Assembly: GCF_014805685.1 (NCBI RefSeq)
Contig: NC_060909.1
Coordinates: forward strand, 3,158,792 to 3,222,791
Direction of reading: 5' to 3'
Length of the DNA: 64,000 nucleotides
Source of the DNA: Silurus meridionalis
Taxonomy: Eukaryota; Chordata; Actinopteri; Siluriformes; Siluridae
The position numbers and the translations under genes are program-made. The notes under the pieces are model-generated. The model saw nothing but the letters and a program-made list of their open reading frames with translations. It ran no database searches and was not told the DNA's origin. The number at the start of each line of letters is the position of its first letter. Within the stretch, counting starts at the first letter, position 1. Below, piece by piece: positions 62,481-64,000 of this stretch.

Positions 62481-64000
62481 TGTGATTGAAAAATTCACAA
62501 AAGCATCTTGCCAAAAGCACAGTCGTTTTTTTTCAATTTCTCTAATTTGTCAGCGATGTGTAATTCGGATCTCCTTTGGCATTGGAATTAATGTTATTTT
62601 TTTTTTGTAATGCAAGTACTTTCAGTGTACTATAAACACAAATACTCAGGTGTATTATTTTCAAACGGAAGCCTTTGCAGATCCCATATGCGTTCAGGGT
62701 GTTTAGAAAGGCATGCAACGGTTTTTCTTCTTGTCTCAAGTGTCAACAGAGCTGGGGGCGAAGCGTCTGTGTCAGGATACATTCCTCCGAGCACCTCATT
62801 TACACCGTATGTAAATAAGTAAATGGCTCTGCGTGTCATTTAGTAACGAGGAACTGACTACGCGGTCACATCGTGTCGGTGGATCGGGGATTTTTAGATT
62901 GAATTTGTGCAACAGAGTAACATGGAGAGAGCGGTTCAATCTCATTTACAGTCAGTTTGTACATCCTTTGATTCCTGATAATGTCTGACTCCTCAACAGA
63001 GTTTGTTCCATTGCATGTTTATTTTTTTTTTTAAACTCCAAATTTTGTAATGCACCTTTATTTTTGGCGATTCAGAACGCCGTTCGCCAAATAACCACGT
63101 ACAAAAAAGAATTAAAGATTCGGGAACAAAAGACGTAATGGGTTTAAACGCTAGTATTTGCATGATAGTAGACTTATCTCTTAGCAGTGACAGAAGAGAG
63201 GCCTTGAGGCCCTAGAATTCCACTCCAAACAGAAGAGGACTAATTGAGCGAAAGGAATATGCAAGCTGGTCCGATCATAACAGGCAAAGAACAGAAGAAC
63301 CAGTCAATCTCAAAAGACCAGTCAATCTCAGTTCGGCTCACCGCAGAGCAACTGACCGATAGCAGCAAGGAATTGGTTTTTTTTGTTTTTTTGCTAGTAT
63401 GCAGGTAGTAGCACTAGTATGCAGAGACATTCGAGGTGAAAACATTGGAGTAAGGCTCGTTATTTTGTTCTTCTGACAGGCACAGGAAATCAATCTGAAA
63501 CGTCATATCCAAGCCATATACTTGTTGAACTTTTGCCAATTTGGTCGACATTATAGAGCACCGAACACCAGGACAGCCAAACTCAAGAAAAGTCTACCTC
63601 ATGAACACTTAAATGCTCTCCCCAAAGTATTTGTCTGTGCAATAAAATAAACTGTAAATAAAAAAATATAAAAAATAAAAGCATAATAAATAGTTATTGC
63701 ACAATTAATATATATATATATATATAATGTGCAATACAACATTTTAATTTAATTTCATTATTTTTTTATTTATTTAATTGTTCATTTTTAATTCATTTAA
63801 TTTCATTTTTTGTTTTAGCTTTTTTTTGTTTGTTTGTTTAGTTTTTAAAAATGCAACCAGATGCTTCTATCACCAAAACAAATACAATGCAAACATACGT
63901 GGCAATGTTGCTCTTTTGTTTCTTAATTATTTTACAACCTTTAAAGCTATAAGATGATGACATTCCAAAGTCGGTAATATAAATGAAGAGTTTGTGAAGA

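Larger units (their letters stand above)
57437..64000. other. Gene-free, largely repeat-poor intergenic DNA
   Basis: No coding exon recognised. Only short (GT)n tracts (61171-61209, 62450-62479) and a TA tract (63708-63727) stand out. Segments at 58220-58620, 60120-60360 and 62700-62900 look like ordinary complexity sequence without repeats and are candidate conserved non-coding DNA. In mammals FJX1 follows PAMR1; no FJX1-like frame is present here. Confidence 0.5.

Noticed and set aside
57437..64000. FJX1, the expected next gene by mammalian synteny
   Set aside because: No long single-exon frame on either strand; if present it lies outside the window.

Overview
This is vertebrate nuclear DNA, almost certainly from a ray-finned fish. 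A catfish (Siluriformes) is my best guess, judging from the repeat mix (inference). The evidence is small coding exons with GT/AG borders, many long microsatellites, tRNA-derived SINEs, L2-type LINE tails, and Tc1/mariner, hAT-like and piggyBac relics. There are no bacterial features, operons or CRISPR arrays.

Two genes are recognisable, both on the minus strand and both cut into exons. Positions 283-6430 hold eight exons of slc1a2 (EAAT2/GLT-1, the glial glutamate transporter), with a candidate first exon at 8146-8255. The last exons lie beyond position 1. Positions 17273-37457 hold what looks like a complete pamr1 gene (peptidase domain-containing protein associated with muscle regeneration 1). 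Its 12 exons join in phase to 2388 nt (795 residues plus stop). Its order is signal peptide, Cys-rich N-terminus, CUB, EGF, three CCP/sushi modules and a trypsin-like domain. slc1a2 and PAMR1 are also same-strand neighbours on human 11p13, so the synteny supports both calls. They are not known to act together: one clears synaptic glutamate, the other is a secreted protease-like matrix protein.

The rest is introns and intergenic DNA. Positions 8256-17272 separate the two genes and include a mostly repeat-free stretch (14.7-15.1 kb) with paired octamer motifs. From 37458 to 64000 I find no host gene. The first 20 kb of that stretch is rich in microsatellites and transposon relics, among them two Tc1 transposase pseudogenes in the window (one of them in pamr1 intron 1), a foldback MITE, an L2 tail and a piggyBac fragment. 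The part from about 57.5 kb on is poor in recognisable repeats and could be regulatory.

I found no new multi-gene system. The most interesting points are an extra CCP exon in pamr1, an unusual remnant of its catalytic-serine motif, a His cluster in the slc1a2 extracellular loop, microsatellites lying against three splice donors, one 31-bp minisatellite in two pamr1 introns, and several internally duplicated segments.
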